NCBI GenBank assembly: GCA_963678705.1
Contig: OY783217.1
Span: forward strand, 9,858,001 to 9,922,000
Length of the DNA stretch: 64,000 nucleotides
From: Panorpa germanica
Lineage: Eukaryota; Arthropoda; Insecta; Mecoptera; Panorpidae
Direction of reading: 5' to 3'
How positions within the stretch are numbered: the first letter of the stretch is position 1; every line of letters begins with the position of its first letter. The position numbers were made by a program, and so were the translations under genes. The notes beneath the pieces were generated by a model. The model ran no database searches. It was not told the DNA's origin and saw nothing but the letters and a program-made list of their open reading frames with translations. Shown one piece after another: positions 60,336 through 64,000 of this stretch.

Positions 60336-61960
60336 GTACCAAGCAGTGTGAAAATCAAGCAACAAAAACATAAGGATTTCAAGGAATTTATTTATGTTTT
60401 ATATTTTATTTATACTTTAAAACTTTTATTTCACTTGAATTTAATCGTTTTCATTTTGGTTTTTTTTTTAGGAATGTACAAAGAGTACTTGTTAAGTTTT
60501 AACTATAGATTATTTTCTAATGATTATTCTATACAAAATCGTTTTTCGCTGACTTATACCGATATTATATAGATGTAATTATCAACTATTATTTCTGTAA
60601 CACAGAGATAAACTATTGTGATACATTCAGAAATGATGCGTTTGATTCAAATTGCTATAACTCAGATAATATTCGGAATATTCTTAAAGGTTTAGATAAC
60701 AAATCCAAGCATAAAAAAATAATTTTTATGAAAATCTCAGATCTTATTCATATACAATTTAACACTGTAAAACATAAAGCACAATGACCGTGTACTCTCT
60801 TCTCTCACTCTTAGCTTGTACACAATCATATAAATTATTTACCTATTTAAAAACGATTACATTCTCTTGGTAGTGTTTATAAAACAAATTCAGAATTTTA
60901 TGTGTACAATGCACTCATAATTCAACAACAAGTCTACAGTCGGACAAAGACCATCACCATCACCATAACCATGTGTTCAAAGTACAAAGAGTTTAAAAGC
61001 TTCTCGTCTTTGTAATTGAAAATAGGTTCACTTAAACGCATTATAAAGTAACTAAGTTAAGAAAACTTAAGTGGTAATAACTTTGTGTATAATATTGCAT
61101 GTAAACAACAAACATGTGTACCGCTTACGGGACGGGAACAGTACAGTACGCACTTGTAACTAGAAATGATAACAAGAAAGGTTAGTTTACAATTACTTAT
61201 TTAATTTAAAACAATAATCTGTTCTTTATCTATTTTAATGTGACAAAGGACTCTTGACACACTACTTAATAAAATATTAAAATATGCATACAGAAACTAT
61301 TTATTCTTTCAGTTATAGCAATTGTTAAAATACAGGTAAATAAAACTAAACTATAAACTATTTGTTACCTAGGTAAGAACTATTTGATATTTCTTCTCAT
61401 TGAAATTCTATCTAAAAGCTATATACAAAGTGGACAGATTATAACATCTAACACATCTAATATGCCGTGTTATAAACTATTCCAATAAAAGGTAAATCAC
61501 ATATTTCAGAATGCAGACGCCTATGTTACAAATAATTTGAAATATATACCTGGTTTATCGAAATAACTTTATATTATTATTGAGGAAAACGGTACTTAGC
61601 ATGATGTTCTGAAATTATAAACAATTCAGAATTCCAATATTTTAGAGCAATAAAATATTTTTACATACATTAACAAAGATATAACTTTACATTTTACAAA
61701 TGATATTAAAGGAAGGCTCCATACAATTTTACGTCTAGACAAATTATTTAAATTTGTCACCACATTATAAATAGTTTCCAAAATATTGTCTATGTAACTC
61801 ACTTTACATTATATTGGTAAACTAAACTTGGATGGTAAATAAGATGACGGTTATTTCAAAGAATAAACTTAGATCACTAATTTATGCAATATAACTTTTA
61901 TGGAAAAGGTAAAAGAAAAATGATTTAATTTTAAAATGTTTACTTTTCTATTACCTACAG

Positions 61961-62221
61961 AAAATGTTGATGTAGGTGTTCCTAAAAGTGATTGCACACT
62001 GGAGGAACGACAGTCTTAATGGGCTTGTGTACCATAACTTAAATTCTATACGTGGTACTATAAGTGGCAGATTAGCAGCAGAAAATTGGACATGGATTAA
62101 CCCTAATTTTCATTCAACAAAACCTGGAGAACATCTCGGTTACTTTGTTAACACATCAAAGAAACACCGAAATAGTGATTTACTTCCCGTTACCGTAATC
62201 TTGTTGGACAATTATATATAA
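61961..62221 (+). other. Candidate exon after a strong 3' splice site
   Basis: TTTACTTTTCTATTACCTACAG at 61939-61960 is a good pyrimidine tract plus acceptor. One frame from 61963 reads NVDVGVPKSDCTLEERQS and stops at 62017-62019. Another, opening at 61976 without an ATG, runs 81 codons to 62221 (including GRLAAENWTWINPNFHSTKPG). AATAAA-like sequences follow near 62250. The protein family is not recognised and the frame choice is unclear. Confidence 0.2.
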
Positions 62222-64000
62222 ACCTAGCTTACAAATGTAATAACATCATAAAATAAACAGCAAAACTATTTACTGGGAATGGTAGTCCAAGTTATTAAAC
62301 ATGCAGAGGTTAAGTGGAATAATAATACGAATAAGAAATAATTAATCAGTTAACATTTTTAATATTAAATTATTTATTATTTAACCTTTCTATATGATGT
62401 ACGTAATTATCAAATGACATAGATTAAATTATTTTGTGTCAAATCAATTTAAGTGACTCATGATTCTACAAAAACATTTAATTTGTTTGGTAAAACCCAT
62501 TAATATCTGGTACACTTTTATATATTTAGGAATTCTGAGAAGTTATGAGGAAGCTGTATGATAAATATATGCCATTAAAATAATACAAATACATTACACA
62601 TCAATTTTATTGCGTCGTAAAAATTATTATTCTGTTGATGATGCTGATTACTGTGCAACTATATACTTATACATAATTCAATAAAGTTGACAGAGAAAAA
62701 AATACATAAATGTTATACTACTACTCCTTTAATATTATTTGTATTTTTTTTCAACTGCAGATTTGCTTTTTCATAGTTATAATAATTCAAAGAATCACAT
62801 ATTTAAATACACAAGTAGTCTAGGAGTCAGTGCGTCGTATGGTGATAAACTCGTTTAGATTGTGATCGTGGTGGTATGCTAATATATGCACCGTGCCAAC
62901 GGTGAACAATGTTCGGTTCACTACCATCAACACACTTCAATAATCATATTAGTTTGAGATGTATCTCCCCCAGCTCATACCTTAAGTTAGAGCCTCCTCA
63001 TACACATGCAGATGCAATTTCTGCATAAACTTCCCGAGTTTAGGGTCTATAAAGACTAGCATCGCACACTTCTAGGAGTGGAGGAAAATCAACCATGATT
63101 TACTGCACACAGTGTAGTGTATAACTCGTACAGTTGATCTTTCTTCAGTTACTTTCTACATATCACAGATGTAGTAAAACATAAGTAGAATTAGATACCA
63201 ATATGTCGAACAGTTCGATAGACTATCCTCGAAAAATCTAAATTTGAGTTGAATATGCAAAAGTATAACTTCTATCTAAATAAATAGTTAGATAACTCAT
63301 AAATGATATCAAACAAATTTATTTGGTTAGATAAATTTATAAAAAACTGTTTGAATGCTTGAAACTTGAATATTGATTTCAAAACATGGTATTCTGAGTT
63401 GTCTGCCTAATTTAATAGATAATCTACATAGTTATATCGGAGTTACCATTTCAAGTACAAAAATACAAATAAGAGTACAGTCGGTAATTTGAAAGCATTT
63501 CCATTTTTTAAATGAAACTAATTTTTTAACATACTTTCCATTTAGCTCAGGGTACACATATTACATTAATGGTCTAGCTTTTTTACGCTCTGCAAAACGT
63601 ACGATTTTTCAAACTCCTCAATAAGTGGTTTCAATAAGAACTTACTCATTTGATTTATGCGTATAATTCGTAGCATAACTTAACTAACTTTGCAGCTGTC
63701 ATGAAATATTTATACATACTTTCTATATTTCAATGTGCAAACTCAAAAGTTATACAACTCCTGATTTAAATTAAGCAAGACTCTTAATTTTAGATCAGCT
63801 TCTACTAATAAATCAAAACATTCAATGCTTTAGTACTCTGTTGTAAAAATCCACGTTTTTAATAGATTAACTTCAATGGATCATATTTCCAAGCTTATTC
63901 CCATGTAAATAAAACATGTACTAACATTTAATTCAAGAGTAATAACGCATCACAATACGCTTGAGTGAAGTCATTAACGAACGTATGGAAACAACAATGA
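62222..64000. other. No feature identified
   Basis: A/T-rich; a mildly GC-richer stretch at 62820-63120 holds no frame or repeat that I recognise. Confidence 0.5.

Noticed and set aside
61360..61385. Fused splice-like CCTAG/GTAAGA site
   Set aside because: It is within a small palindrome (TTACCTAGGTAA) and lacks a long pyrimidine run.
1..64000. CRISPR arrays, bacterial operons, ribosome binding sites, rRNA genes
   Set aside because: No direct-repeat/spacer arrays or prokaryotic gene organisation are present; the sequence is clearly eukaryotic.

Overview
The window is AT-rich (roughly 30% GC by eye) eukaryotic DNA with no identifiable complete host gene. The mobile-element fauna (an intact APE-type LINE, a Jockey-type LINE remnant, hAT- and mariner-type non-autonomous elements, tRNA-derived SINEs with short A-rich tails) points to an arthropod, most likely an insect. 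I cannot name the species. The landscape is what is expected of a large intron or an intergenic region; one strong ratchet-type splice site on the minus strand near 27.29 kb favours a long intron of a minus-strand gene, but this is inference.

The only long, clean coding sequence is a non-LTR retrotransposon at 17540-21919. It has ORF1 (coiled coil plus an L1-ORF1p-like RNA-binding region), an overlapping ORF2 (AP endonuclease, reverse transcriptase, C-terminal CCHC knuckle), a 5' UTR, a 3' UTR with a GNRA-capped hairpin, and perfect 12-bp target-site duplications. It is inserted inside an older terminal-inverted-repeat element whose halves lie at 17010-17539 and 21932-22026. A second, uninterrupted copy of that element lies at 5413-5792. 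Truncated relatives of the LINE lie at 51.1 kb and 52.8-53.1 kb.

Other elements: a Jockey-like ORF2 tail with two stops (42.55-43.05 kb); two copies of a short LINE 3' end that start at the same base (48.0 and 51.4 kb); a 327-bp hAT-type MITE with a perfect 8-bp duplication (56.1 kb) and a degenerate sister (8.8-9.1 kb); a 397-bp MITE flanked by TAA (10.2 kb); a repeat with subterminal TTCCCTGATA iterations (24.7-25.4 kb); tRNA-like SINEs (14.2, 14.8, 59.6 kb) and SINE tails (22.6, 50.2 kb); a dispersed repeat pair (0.8 and 54.7 kb); a three-copy short repeat (23.5, 45.9, 49.5 kb); and an exact 526-bp tandem duplication (39.78-40.83 kb).

The remaining sequence is mostly featureless AT-rich DNA with a few short GC-richer islands (about 41.6-42.1, 46.3, 57.9-58.2 and 60.2 kb) that could be exon, regulatory or ancient-repeat remnants. 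Several small open frames lack an ATG or a recognisable domain and are reported only as weak candidates or rejected.
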